From: HRBIN12 sp035762085
GTDB taxonomy: Bacteria > Actinomycetota > UBA4738 > HRBIN12
Length of the DNA stretch: 45,454 nucleotides
Direction of reading: 5' to 3'
NCBI GenBank assembly: GCA_035762085.1
Contig: DASTPT010000048.1
Coordinates: 1 to 45,454 of the forward strand
How positions within the stretch are numbered: the first letter of the stretch is position 1; every line of letters starts with the position of its first letter. Below, piece after piece: positions 25,403 through 33,379 of the stretch. Below the pieces are notes generated by a model, which had not been told where the DNA came from, did not search any database, and saw only the letters and a program-made list of their open reading frames with translations. The position numbers and the translations under genes are program-made.

Positions 25403-27111
25403 CCGCGCGCCTCCGGCAGGCACTCGAGCGTGGGCAGCATGTCGATCGGGATGGCCGCCGCGAAGACGCGGTCGTCGCGTTCGGCATCCGGGACGTCCGC
25501 AGCTCCCTGCGCCTTCGTGTACTCCAGGACGAACCGCGCGATCTGCTCCACCGTGTAGCCGCTGCGGCGCATCGCGTCCTCGTCCAGGTAGATCTGGCTG
25601 TTGCGGACGGCCTCGAAGACCGATGCCCCGGTGGAGGACGGGAACGCCGCCTCCAGGTCCTCGGCGAGCTGGCCCGGCGTCACCTGGAACGCGCCCGAGA
25701 CCTCGGGGTCGAACTGCGCGCCGTGGTCCGCCGTGAGCACGAGCACGTAGTTGCCGCGCCCGACCTGCTCGTCCAGGAAGCGAACGAACCGTCCGAGGTC
25801 GGCGTCCTGCCATCGCAGCGTGTCCTGCATCTCGGGGCTGTTCACGCTCCAGATGTGGCTCACGTGGTCGATCGCCTTGAAGTTGATGAACAGCAGGTCC
25901 GGGACCTCGTCGGCGCCGAAGCCCTCGCGCACGATGACCTCCTCGATCATCCGCGACTGGTAGGGGATCCGCGCCGGTGTCGCCCAGCCCTCCTCGTACT
26001 GCTGGATCGAGTTGTCCCGCCACTTGCCGTCGAGCGCTCCGTCCTCGCGGTCGACGTCCTCCGTGTACGCCGAGAGCTCGGGCAGGTCCACGACGTACTC
26101 GGGGAACGTGAAGAACGGCTTGTTGCGCTCCTGGAGGTTCCAGACCTTGCCCTCGGCGCCCTCGTTGTCCTCGTCGAGGGGGACGCGGAGGACGGCGACG
26201 TCCTTGTCGCCGCCGCCCCACAGCGCGCCGTGGCTGGTCATGTTGAGGTGCCAGGTGACGCTCGACAGGTTCCCGACGAGCGGTTCGTTGCCCATCGCTC
26301 GGTCGTAGAGGTCCCCGAGCGTCGGGCGCATCATCAAGAGCGGGCCGAGCGCGCCGGCGCGGACCAGGTCCTCGCCGAGGAAGAACTCGGCGTCGGTCTG
26401 TCCCGTGTGCATCGGGAACTCCCCGGTCCCGATCGTGGCGTGCGTGGCGGGGGTGATCGAGGGCGACGAGCCGACGTCCGCGTTCGCGTACCAGGTACCC
26501 GCGGGGATCAGCCTTCGGAGCTCCGGCCAGTCGTCCGGGAACTCCTCGAGGACGCTCATGCCGCCCGCGTCCCACACGAGCGTGACGATCAGGCGCGGCG
26601 GCGTGGCCGGGGTCTCGATCTCGGGCAGGGGGCGGCCGTCGACGTCCGGGAAGTCGAAACCGAGGAGCGTCGCCTGCGTGGGCGCGATGTCGGCGATCGT
26701 GGCGTGACGGTCGACCTCGCCGAGCGCCGGGACGAGGCCGGGCCCGTACCAGAACAGGGGCACGTCCTGCAGGTAGTCCCACGGCCCCGAGTGCGGGAAG
26801 TTCGAGCCCACGAAGTTCGGCTCCTGCGGGACGATCGCGATCTGCCCCGAGCGATCCGGGTCGGTCCCCCGCCAGACGCGGACCAGGTGCCGGTGCGGCA
26901 TCGCACAGGCGGCGTCGACCAGATCCACCGGCGCGCGCGGCGCCGACGACTCGGGCCCGGTGGGGCCGGTCGGCGCCGTGGGACCGGCGGCCGCGGTCGG
27001 CCCCTCGCTCGGCGGCGAGGTCGGCTCGGCCGACGTCGACGCGGTCGTGCACGCGGTCGCCGAGACGAGGAGCGCGAGGACCATGGCTGGCAGGTGCCGG
27101 CGAGGCGTCAC
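25399..27111 (-). CDS. Lipoprotein alkaline-phosphatase-superfamily enzyme, permuted (paralogue B)
   Basis: 570 aa, GTG start in a GTGA overlap with paralogue C. Signal peptide ending in VSATAC (Cys21) and a Pro/Thr/Gly linker. The order is the same as in A: DRSGQIAIVPQEPNFV, His107 (FPHSGPWDY), DVPLFWYGPG and DIAPTQATLLG come first. Then Asp181 (LVWDAGG), Thr220 and His224 (SITPATHATIGTG), IDHVSH and LTADHGAQ. Catalytic set complete. Cys69 and Cys564 correspond to the Cys pair of A. An internal ATG (MVLALLV) is a possible alternative start but would shorten the n-region. Substrate unknown; a phosphodiester of an envelope polymer or lipid is plausible. Confidence 0.87.
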   Translation of the reverse strand: MTPRRHLPAMVLALLVSATACTTASTSAEPTSPPSEGPTAAAGPTAPTGPTGPESSAPRAPVDLVDAACAMPHRHLVRVWRGTDPDRSGQIAIVPQEPNFVGSNFPHSGPWDYLQDVPLFWYGPGLVPALGEVDRHATIADIAPTQATLLGFDFPDVDGRPLPEIETPATPPRLIVTLVWDAGGMSVLEEFPDDWPELRRLIPAGTWYANADVGSSPSITPATHATIGTGEFPMHTGQTDAEFFLGEDLVRAGALGPLLMMRPTLGDLYDRAMGNEPLVGNLSSVTWHLNMTSHGALWGGGDKDVAVLRVPLDEDNEGAEGKVWNLQERNKPFFTFPEYVVDLPELSAYTEDVDREDGALDGKWRDNSIQQYEEGWATPARIPYQSRMIEEVIVREGFGADEVPDLLFINFKAIDHVSHIWSVNSPEMQDTLRWQDADLGRFVRFLDEQVGRGNYVLVLTADHGAQFDPEVSGAFQVTPGQLAEDLEAAFPSSTGASVFEAVRNSQIYLDEDAMRRSGYTVEQIARFVLEYTKAQGAADVPDAERDDRVFAAAIPIDMLPTLECLPEARG

Positions 27112-28862
27112 TCGCGGGCCTCGGGCAGGCACGGGAGGCTCGCCATCAGGTTCGATGGGAAGGAGGCCTGGAAGATCGGGTCGTCGGCCTCGGACGCCGG
27201 AAGGGCGGTCGTCGACACGTCGCCCTTCGTGAGATCCATGATCCACCAGGCCAGGTCCTCGAGCGTGGCGCCGTTCTGCCGGAGCTCGGCCTCGTTCACG
27301 AAGATCTGGGTCGGCTGGATCAGCTCGACGATCCGCGTGTCGTCGCCGTCGGTGTCGAACGTCGTGTTGATCCCGGCCGCGAGGGGCGATCCCGGGATCG
27401 AGATGGCGCCCGTGACGTCGGGGTCCGGGATCGAGCCGTGGTCGGACGTGAGGACGAGCGCCCACTCCCCCCGTCCCACCCGTTGGTTCAGGAACGTGAC
27501 GAGATCACGCAGCGACTCGTCCTGCGCGCGGACCGCGTCCTGCATCTCGGGGCTGTTCACCGTCCAGACGTGGCTGATGTAGTCGATCATCTTGTAGTTC
27601 ACGAACAGCAGGTCGGGCACCTCGTCGGCGCCGAACCCCTCGCGCTCGATCATCGTCTTCAGCACACGCGTCTGGTACGGGATCCGGGCGGGCGTGTCGA
27701 AGCCCGACAGGAGCTGGTCGACGTCGTTCGTGCGCCATCGCCCGTCGAGCTGACCGTCGGCTGCGTCCATCTGCCGAACGTCCTTCTCGAACCCGGGCAC
27801 GTCGTTCAGGTAGTTCGGGAGCCGGTAGTACGGCTGCAGGGCCGGCGTGAGGTTCCACTCGAACCCCTCCGCGCCCAACGTCTCGGCGCCGATCTTCTCG
27901 CGCACGGCGGCGATGTCCTGGTCCCCACCCCCCCACAGCGACCCGTGGCCGAGCATCCCGAGGTGGATCGAGACGGTCCCGAGCTCTCCCACGATCGGCT
28001 CGTTGCCCATCGCGAGGTCGTACAGGTCGGCGAGCGTCGGGTCCAGCAGATAGGTCGGCCCGTACTTCCACGGCGTCGTGAGCTCCGGACCGATCCGCAG
28101 CCGGTGGGCGACGATCCCGTGGTCGTCCGGGAACGACCCGGTGCCGATCGTCGCATGCGTCTGCGCCGTGCTCGTGGGCGAGGTCCCCACGGTGCCACGC
28201 GTGTACCACGTCCCCCTCGGGATCAGCGAGCGCAGGTACGGCCAGTCCTTCGGCCACCGCTCGAGGACGTTCATGCCGGCCGCGTCCCACACCATCGTCA
28301 CGACCAGCCGAGGAGGCGTCGGGTTCCCCGCGACGGCCTCGCGCATCGGCAGCCCGTCGGGCGCGCGGAACGGGAACCCGAGGAGCGCCGCCGTCGTCGG
28401 CGCCACGCCGGCGAGCGTCACGGGCCGGTCCACCTCACCGGCCGCCGCCACGTGCCCCGGTCCGTACCAGAACATCGGGATGTCCTGCGCGTACGGCCAG
28501 GGTCCGACGTGCGGCAGGCCTGAGCCGACGTAGTTCGGCTCGATCGGCAGGATCTGCAGCTCGGCGCTGCGATCGTCGCGGTTGCCCCGCCACGTCCGCA
28601 GGAGCCACTCGTGCGGGAGCGAGCACGCCAGGTCCGCGAGGTCCCCGCTCGCGAGCTCGACATCCGCCCCCTCGTCCGCGTCGCCCTCGGATGGGACGAC
28701 CCCCGGCGATCGCGTCTCCGAGCCGTCCGTGGCCGCTCCGGCCTCCGAGCCGCCCGCCGCGGTCGGCGAGGCCGCGCCCTCGGCGGAGCCGGAGCACGCG
28801 GCGGCGAGGACGACGAGCGTCACCAAGAGGCCGAGGATGCGGTTGGACGTCACGGAACGCAT
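27108..28862 (-). CDS. Lipoprotein alkaline-phosphatase-superfamily enzyme, permuted (paralogue C)
   Basis: 584 aa, first gene of the leftward operon. Lipobox LAAAC with Cys23, then a Ser/Gly/Glu-rich linker longer than in A and B. Permuted N-terminal block: Cys80 (DLACSLPHEWLLRTWRG), ELQILPIEPNYVG, His118 (LPHVGPWPY), DIPMFWYGPG, GVAPTTAALLG. Core: Asp193 (TMVWDAAG), Thr232 and His236 (STAQTHATIGTG), KMIDYISH and LTSDHGSIPDPD, where TADHG becomes TSDHG. C-terminal Cys578 in LPCLPEARE. The catalytic set is intact. It has no clear ribosome site; a TATCTT -10 lies 24 nt upstream of the ATG on the minus strand. Confidence 0.87.
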   Translation of the reverse strand: MRSVTSNRILGLLVTLVVLAAACSGSAEGAASPTAAGGSEAGAATDGSETRSPGVVPSEGDADEGADVELASGDLADLACSLPHEWLLRTWRGNRDDRSAELQILPIEPNYVGSGLPHVGPWPYAQDIPMFWYGPGHVAAAGEVDRPVTLAGVAPTTAALLGFPFRAPDGLPMREAVAGNPTPPRLVVTMVWDAAGMNVLERWPKDWPYLRSLIPRGTWYTRGTVGTSPTSTAQTHATIGTGSFPDDHGIVAHRLRIGPELTTPWKYGPTYLLDPTLADLYDLAMGNEPIVGELGTVSIHLGMLGHGSLWGGGDQDIAAVREKIGAETLGAEGFEWNLTPALQPYYRLPNYLNDVPGFEKDVRQMDAADGQLDGRWRTNDVDQLLSGFDTPARIPYQTRVLKTMIEREGFGADEVPDLLFVNYKMIDYISHVWTVNSPEMQDAVRAQDESLRDLVTFLNQRVGRGEWALVLTSDHGSIPDPDVTGAISIPGSPLAAGINTTFDTDGDDTRIVELIQPTQIFVNEAELRQNGATLEDLAWWIMDLTKGDVSTTALPASEADDPIFQASFPSNLMASLPCLPEARE

Positions 28863-28924
28863 AGGGACCCGACGACGGGCCAGCTCAAGATAGCAGCAGC
28901 CCGGCGCGCGGCCAGCCGGCGGGG

Positions 28925-28930
28925 TAGCGT
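28925..28930 (+). promoter_or_regulatory. -10 element for the divergent pseudophosphatase gene
   Basis: TAGCGT lies eight bases before the GTG at 28939, giving a leader of one or two nucleotides. Same arrangement and hexamer as at 35565-35570. Confidence 0.4.
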
Positions 28931-28938
28931 GGGGCGAG

Positions 28939-30279
28939 GTGTCCGGACGGCGTCTCCTCGTCCTGTTGGCCCTGCTCGCGGCGGCCGCGGTGCCTGCGGG
29001 CGTGCTCCGGGCGCTCTGCGTCGGCAACGCGTGCGACCGCTCGACCCGGGCCGAGACCCGGATCCCGTTCTGCTCGCTCCCCATGGGCCTGCGCGACGCC
29101 ATCTCGAACGGCTTCCGCGAGGGCCGGTCGCCCGACGTGCTCGCCGTCGCAAGGGACACGGCGGTGTTCACCGACTCCGACGGACTCCGGCTCCCGTGGC
29201 CGGCCACCGGGACGTTCGTCGACGCCCGGGTGCCGCTCGTGTTCGCCGGCAGGGGCGTCGACCCCGGAACCCGGCTGCCCGACGGCGTCACCCTCGACCG
29301 CGTGGCGCCGACGCTCGCCGCGCTGATCGGCCTCGAGCGCCCCTTCCCCGAGGTGCGCTCGGGCACGGCGATCCAGGGCGTGGCGGCCGCGCCGAGCCCC
29401 ACCGAGGACGCCAGGCGACCCGCGCTCGTGCTCCTCGTCGCATGGAAAGGGGTCGGCAGCGCCGAGCTCGAGTACCTCCCGGACGACTGGCCGTTCGTCG
29501 GCTCCCTGATGGACGAGGGAGCCGGCACGCTCGCGGCCGAGACCGGCTCCCTGCCGCTCGACCCCGCGGCGACGATGACGACGATCGGGACCGGCGGACT
29601 GCCCTCGCAGCACGGCGTGACGGGCGCGTTCGTCCGCGGCGAGGGGGGCGAGGTCACCTCCGCGTTCGGCCCGGGCGCCCCGGTGCACGTGATCGCCACG
29701 CTCGCCGACGACCTGGAGGAGGCCGAGCCGCGGACGCTCGTCGGGCTTGTGGGCACGGGGGACGCCGACCGAGGGCTCGTCGGCGGTGGCTGGTACGAGG
29801 GCCAGGACCCGGTCGACGTCGTGCTCGGCGACCCCGACGCGGCTCCGCTCGCGGTAAAGACGCACCTGGCGACCGGCTATGGCGCGGACGTCCGCACCGA
29901 CGTCCTGGGTGTGGCCCTGCAGGGAGGCGTCGACCGGCTCGACCGGTGGACGCGGCGGATCGTCACCGCGGCGACCAGGGCCACCGGAGGGAACGTCGTC
30001 GTCGTGGTTGCCGGCACGGGGACGTGGGAGCGCAGCCGCCTCGCCGTCCCGGCGAGCCAGATCGTCGACCGGGTCGAGGCCGACGTCCCGGGTTCGCGCC
30101 CGGTCGTGGCGGCCGAGGTCGCGGGCGGGCTCTTCCTGGACCAGGACGTCCTCACCGAGCAGGCGGTCACCGGGCAGGCCGTCGTCGACTCGCTCCTCGA
30201 CGCCCAGACCTCCGAGGGTGAGACGATGTTCGCGGACGCGTTCCAGGGGTTCGCGGTCTCGTTCGCCAGGTACTGCTAG
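28939..30279 (+). CDS. Catalytically degenerate fourth paralogue of the permuted phosphatase family (paralogue D)
   Basis: 446 aa, GTG start. N-terminal hydrophobic segment LLVLLALLAAAAVPAGVL is a signal peptide or anchor with no lipobox. It keeps the permuted order: VPLVFAGRG and VAPTLAALIG (99-131) precede ALVLLVAWKGVG and the TIGTGGLPSQHG turn. Compared with A-C, the first metal Asp is Lys170, the nucleophile Thr is Pro209 and its neighbouring His is Met213. The D-x-x-x-H motif is lost, and TADHG has become AGTGT. Cys45 and terminal Cys446 match the Cys pair of the others. It is therefore a pseudoenzyme, perhaps a regulator or partner of A-C. It is 8 bp upstream of the YraQ permease gene. 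Confidence 0.85.
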   Translation: MSGRRLLVLLALLAAAAVPAGVLRALCVGNACDRSTRAETRIPFCSLPMGLRDAISNGFREGRSPDVLAVARDTAVFTDSDGLRLPWPATGTFVDARVPLVFAGRGVDPGTRLPDGVTLDRVAPTLAALIGLERPFPEVRSGTAIQGVAAAPSPTEDARRPALVLLVAWKGVGSAELEYLPDDWPFVGSLMDEGAGTLAAETGSLPLDPAATMTTIGTGGLPSQHGVTGAFVRGEGGEVTSAFGPGAPVHVIATLADDLEEAEPRTLVGLVGTGDADRGLVGGGWYEGQDPVDVVLGDPDAAPLAVKTHLATGYGADVRTDVLGVALQGGVDRLDRWTRRIVTAATRATGGNVVVVVAGTGTWERSRLAVPASQIVDRVEADVPGSRPVVAAEVAGGLFLDQDVLTEQAVTGQAVVDSLLDAQTSEGETMFADAFQGFAVSFARYC

Positions 30280-30287
30280 GAGCCGCC

Positions 30288-31322
30288 TTGGCCGATCTCA
30301 TCACGACCCGCACCGCCCGAGGAACGGGGCCTCGCGCCGCCCGGCAGGCGACGCCGCGGACCGCGATGGCGGTCGTCGGCGTCCTCGTCGCGCTGGCCCT
30401 CGTCCTGCAGCTCGCCGAGCCGCAGCGGTTCGCGTGGGTGCAGACGTTCTTCATCATCTTCGGCTCGCTGCTGATCCAGGCGCTGCCGTTCGTGCTCGTG
30501 GGCGCACTCGCCTCGGCCCTGATCGAGGTGTTCGTCCCCCTCGGGACCCTCGAGCGCCTGGCCTCGCTCCCGAGGCCTCTCCAGCTACCCGCCGCCGCGC
30601 TCGCCGGCGTGGCGATGCCGATCTGCGAGTGCGGCTCGGTGCCGGTGGCCCGGCGGCTCGCCGCGAAGGGACTCCTTCCCGCGGCGGCCGTGACGTTCAT
30701 GCTCGCGGCGCCGGTGGTGAACCCGGTCGTGATCGCCTCGACGTTCGTCGCGTACCGAGGCCGCGAGGCGATGTGGACGATGGTCGCCGGGCGGTTCCTC
30801 CTCGGGATCCTCGTCTCGGTGACCGTCGGGTGGGTCCTCGGCGCGGTGAGCCGGGATGGCCTGCTCCGACCGGACCCGGACGATCGGCACGTCCACGCGG
30901 TGGAGCTCGGCCGGCCCGAGCCGCGCTGGCGACGATTCATCCTCCACCTGGGCGGCGACTTCCTGTTCATGGCGCGGTACCTGGTGCTCGGCGCCACGTT
31001 CGCCGCGCTCGTGCAGACGTTCCTGCCGGCGTCGTGGATCTCGCAGGTGGCCTCGCTCCCGGTGATCTCGATCGCGGCGATGATGATCCTGGCGTCGCTG
31101 CTGTCGCTGTGCTCGGAGTCCGACGCGTTCATCGCGGCGTCGTTCGTCCAATTCGGTCCCTCGGCGCAGCTGGCGTTCCTCGTGTTCGGCCCGATGGTGG
31201 ACCTGAAGCTCGTGACGCTGTACGCGGGGACGTTCCGTCCGGGGTTCGTGCGGACCGTGGTGGTCGCGGCGTTCGCGACCACCCTCGTCGCGACGATGTG
31301 GCTCCAGGTGGTGACCGGATGA
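30288..31322 (+). CDS. YraQ/UPF0718 family permease
   Basis: 344 aa, TTG start with TAGGAG nine bases upstream. Eight or so membrane helices. The family landmark PICECGSVPVARRL contains the paired cysteines, followed by AAPVVNPVVIASTFVAY and, in the second half, LCSESDAFIAASF. A hydrophilic loop (about 180-225) separates the halves. Family members include methylarsenite exporter ArsP and uncharacterised permeases that work with a TIGR03943 subunit, which is the next gene here. The ion or compound moved is unknown. Co-transcription with the pseudophosphatase upstream is likely. Confidence 0.88.
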   Translation: MADLITTRTARGTGPRAARQATPRTAMAVVGVLVALALVLQLAEPQRFAWVQTFFIIFGSLLIQALPFVLVGALASALIEVFVPLGTLERLASLPRPLQLPAAALAGVAMPICECGSVPVARRLAAKGLLPAAAVTFMLAAPVVNPVVIASTFVAYRGREAMWTMVAGRFLLGILVSVTVGWVLGAVSRDGLLRPDPDDRHVHAVELGRPEPRWRRFILHLGGDFLFMARYLVLGATFAALVQTFLPASWISQVASLPVISIAAMMILASLLSLCSESDAFIAASFVQFGPSAQLAFLVFGPMVDLKLVTLYAGTFRPGFVRTVVVAAFATTLVATMWLQVVTG

Positions 31323-32080
31323 GCGACGCCACCGTCGTCCGTGGCCGCACCCCCGCCCCGACGACGAGGGCGCCCGAACGACACCTCAGCCCGAGCCGCC
31401 TGGCCGGCGCCGCGGTGCTCGGCTGCTGGACCGTCCTGTTCTGGTGGTTGATGCTCACCGGGCGGCAGGACCTCTATCTCTCGACGCGGACGCAGTGGGT
31501 CGTGCCGGTCGGCGCGACGCTGCTGACGCTCGCGGCGCTCGGTCGGGTGGCGACGCTCCGCACCCGCGAGCGCGAGCCGCTCCGCCGCCGCGAGGCGTGG
31601 ATCATGGGCGCGGTGGTGGCGCCGGTGGTCCTGATCATGGCGCTGCCGCCGGCCACGCTCGGGCAGTTCTCGGCCGGGAAGCGGTCGAGCTTCGCGAGCG
31701 CCGGTGTGGCGACCTCGGCGACCGACATCGGCTCGGGCGACCTGACGCTCGTGGACGTCGCCGCCGGGCAGACGACGCCCGAGGGCGAGACGGCGCTCGC
31801 GGCCCGAGCGGGCGAGCGCGTCGACCTCGTCGGTTTCGTCACCCGCTACGACGACACGCCGGCCGACGAGCTGTTCCTCACGCGCTACGTCGTGACCTGC
31901 TGCGTGGCCGACGCCACGATCGCGGAGGCGCGGGTCGTGAACGTGACGCCGGGCGCCTTCCAGCCCAACGACTGGATCGAGGTGACCGGCGCGATCTACC
32001 CGATCGGTCGCGAGGTCATCGTGAACGCCACGAGCGTCGTGCGCGTCCCACGTCCGGACAAGCCGTACCTCACGCCGTGA
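31319..32080 (+). CDS. TIGR03943/DUF1980 family permease subunit
   Basis: 253 aa, ATG in an ATGA overlap with the permease stop. Two or three N-terminal membrane helices (about 30-65 and 90-112) precede a soluble domain with LVGFVTRYDD, FLTRYVVTCCVADA and NDWIEVTGAIYPIG, which is diagnostic for this family (Bacillus YcgQ type). The CC pair in VTCCVAD could bind metal. It is the usual partner of YraQ-type permeases. Its 3' end overlaps the zur gene on the other strand by 11 bp. Proximity to zinc genes hints at metal transport, but I see no Zur site upstream. Confidence 0.85.
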   Translation: MSDATVVRGRTPAPTTRAPERHLSPSRLAGAAVLGCWTVLFWWLMLTGRQDLYLSTRTQWVVPVGATLLTLAALGRVATLRTREREPLRRREAWIMGAVVAPVVLIMALPPATLGQFSAGKRSSFASAGVATSATDIGSGDLTLVDVAAGQTTPEGETALAARAGERVDLVGFVTRYDDTPADELFLTRYVVTCCVADATIAEARVVNVTPGAFQPNDWIEVTGAIYPIGREVIVNATSVVRVPRPDKPYLTP

Positions 32081-32516
32081 CGTCCCGGCAGTCCCGACAC
32101 GTCCCGATCAGATCCACCCGGTGCACGGCGCCCTCGAAGTCCGCCGCGGCCGCCGCCGCGGCGAGCGTACGCTCGACGGTCCGCTCCAGGCGCGCGGGGA
32201 TCGTGACGTCCACCACCGCGCCGCAGGACCGGCAGACGAGGTGGTGGTGGTGCGTCGTGAGGTCCTCGGCCAGTTCGTAGCGTCCGACGCCCTCCTCCGT
32301 GATCACGCGACGCACGGCGCCCGCCTGCTCGAGCACCGCGAGGTTGCGGTACACGGAGCTCTGGGGCATGCCTCGGCGACCCTCGACGAGGTCCTGGGTG
32401 GCTGCCGGCCGTCCGACCTTCCGGAGGATCTCGACAAGGTCGCGGCGCTTCGGGGTGTACCGCTGGCCCGCGGCGCGCAGGAGATCCTCGACGGCGTGGT
32501 GGAGGTCCGGGGTCAC
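32070..32516 (-). CDS. zur: Fur family regulator, probably Zur
   Basis: 148 aa, GTG start overlapping the znuB stop. Winged HTH with RYTPKRRDLVEIL and MPQSSVYRNLAVLEQAGAVRRV. The metal sites follow: HHHHLVCRSCGAVVDV gives the His cluster and the first C-x-x-C, and the C-terminal CRDC gives the second structural pair. In a cluster with a high-affinity zinc ABC importer and with a Zur-like box upstream of it, Zur is the best call. Zn-Zur would repress the operon when zinc is sufficient. It is the last gene of that operon. Confidence 0.9.
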   Translation of the reverse strand: MTPDLHHAVEDLLRAAGQRYTPKRRDLVEILRKVGRPAATQDLVEGRRGMPQSSVYRNLAVLEQAGAVRRVITEEGVGRYELAEDLTTHHHHLVCRSCGAVVDVTIPARLERTVERTLAAAAAAADFEGAVHRVDLIGTCRDCRDVTA

Positions 32517-33379
32517 GGTTCGGTCACTCCCGTCCGCAGGCGCAGGGCAACGCCGCGCTTCGCGATCGCCACGACGGCGAAGCTGGCCGCCGCGATGAGC
32601 ACGATCGTCCCGCTCGGCACGAGCGCCCAGATCCGGGCCAGCGCCAGGCCGAGCACGACCGAGCCGACCCCGATCGCCACGCTCCACCACATCGTCCCCC
32701 GGAACGAGCGCGCGAGCAGCTGTCCGCTCGCGACGGGGAGGACCATCATCGCGGCGATCAACAGGATCCCGACGACGCGCATGGCGGCGACGACCGACAA
32801 CGCGATCGAGAGCGCAAGCACGGTGTTGAGCGCTCCGACCGGCAGACCCGCGACGCGCGACCACTCCTCGTCGGTCACCACGGCGAAGAGGGCGCGCCGC
32901 AGCACGAGCGTCCCGATGACGATCGTCACGCCGAGTCCGACGATGACCGTGATCTCCGCCGCGTCGACGGTGAGCGGCTGCCCGAACAGGTAGACGAACA
33001 GGTTCGCGGTCAGCCCTCCACCGCGCCCGGCCAGCACGACCCCGCCCGCGATCCCGGAGTAGAAGAAGAGCGCCAGCGCCAGGTCACCGGAGGCGGCCCG
33101 GCGCGCACGGAGCCACTCGATGCCGAGCGCGCCGGCGACGGCGAACACGAGCGCCCCCCAGACCGGCCACATCCCGAGGTCGTCGGGGGACGACGCCAGG
33201 ATCAGACCCGCGCCCACCCCGGCGAAGGCGATGTGGCCGATGCCGTCGCCGATCAGCGACATCCGCTTCTGCACGACGAACGTGCCGATCATCGGCGCGA
33301 AGGCGCCGACCACGACGCCGGCGACGAGTGCCCGCTGCATGAACGCGAGCTCGAACGGATACGGGAGCGGCCAGGGCAT
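32513..33379 (-). CDS. znuB: Zinc/manganese ABC transporter permease
   Basis: 288 aa. ABC-3 family permease with about eight helices. Landmarks are FMQRALVAGVVVGAFAPMIGTFVVQKRMSLIGDGIGHIAFAGVGAG at the N-terminus and MRVVGILLIAAMMVLPVASGQLLARSF in the second half. ATG sits in a TGATG overlap with znuC. It forms the membrane channel for the imported metal. Zinc specificity is inferred from the adjacent zur and the histidine-poor but ZnuA-like binding protein. Confidence 0.92.
   Translation of the reverse strand: MPWPLPYPFELAFMQRALVAGVVVGAFAPMIGTFVVQKRMSLIGDGIGHIAFAGVGAGLILASSPDDLGMWPVWGALVFAVAGALGIEWLRARRAASGDLALALFFYSGIAGGVVLAGRGGGLTANLFVYLFGQPLTVDAAEITVIVGLGVTIVIGTLVLRRALFAVVTDEEWSRVAGLPVGALNTVLALSIALSVVAAMRVVGILLIAAMMVLPVASGQLLARSFRGTMWWSVAIGVGSVVLGLALARIWALVPSGTIVLIAAASFAVVAIAKRGVALRLRTGVTEP

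Noticed and set aside
19763..25558. A 1931-codon open frame on the plus strand opposite the fusion and phosphodiesterase genes
   Set aside because: Low-complexity Arg/His/Glu/Asp/Pro translation typical of the antisense of GC-rich coding DNA; the minus-strand genes have clear domains and coupled starts.
23690..28862. Tandem duplication artefact or recent repeat in the three phosphodiesterase genes
   Set aside because: The three proteins share motifs but differ widely between them, and start/stop overlaps are distinct, so this is an old paralogous array.
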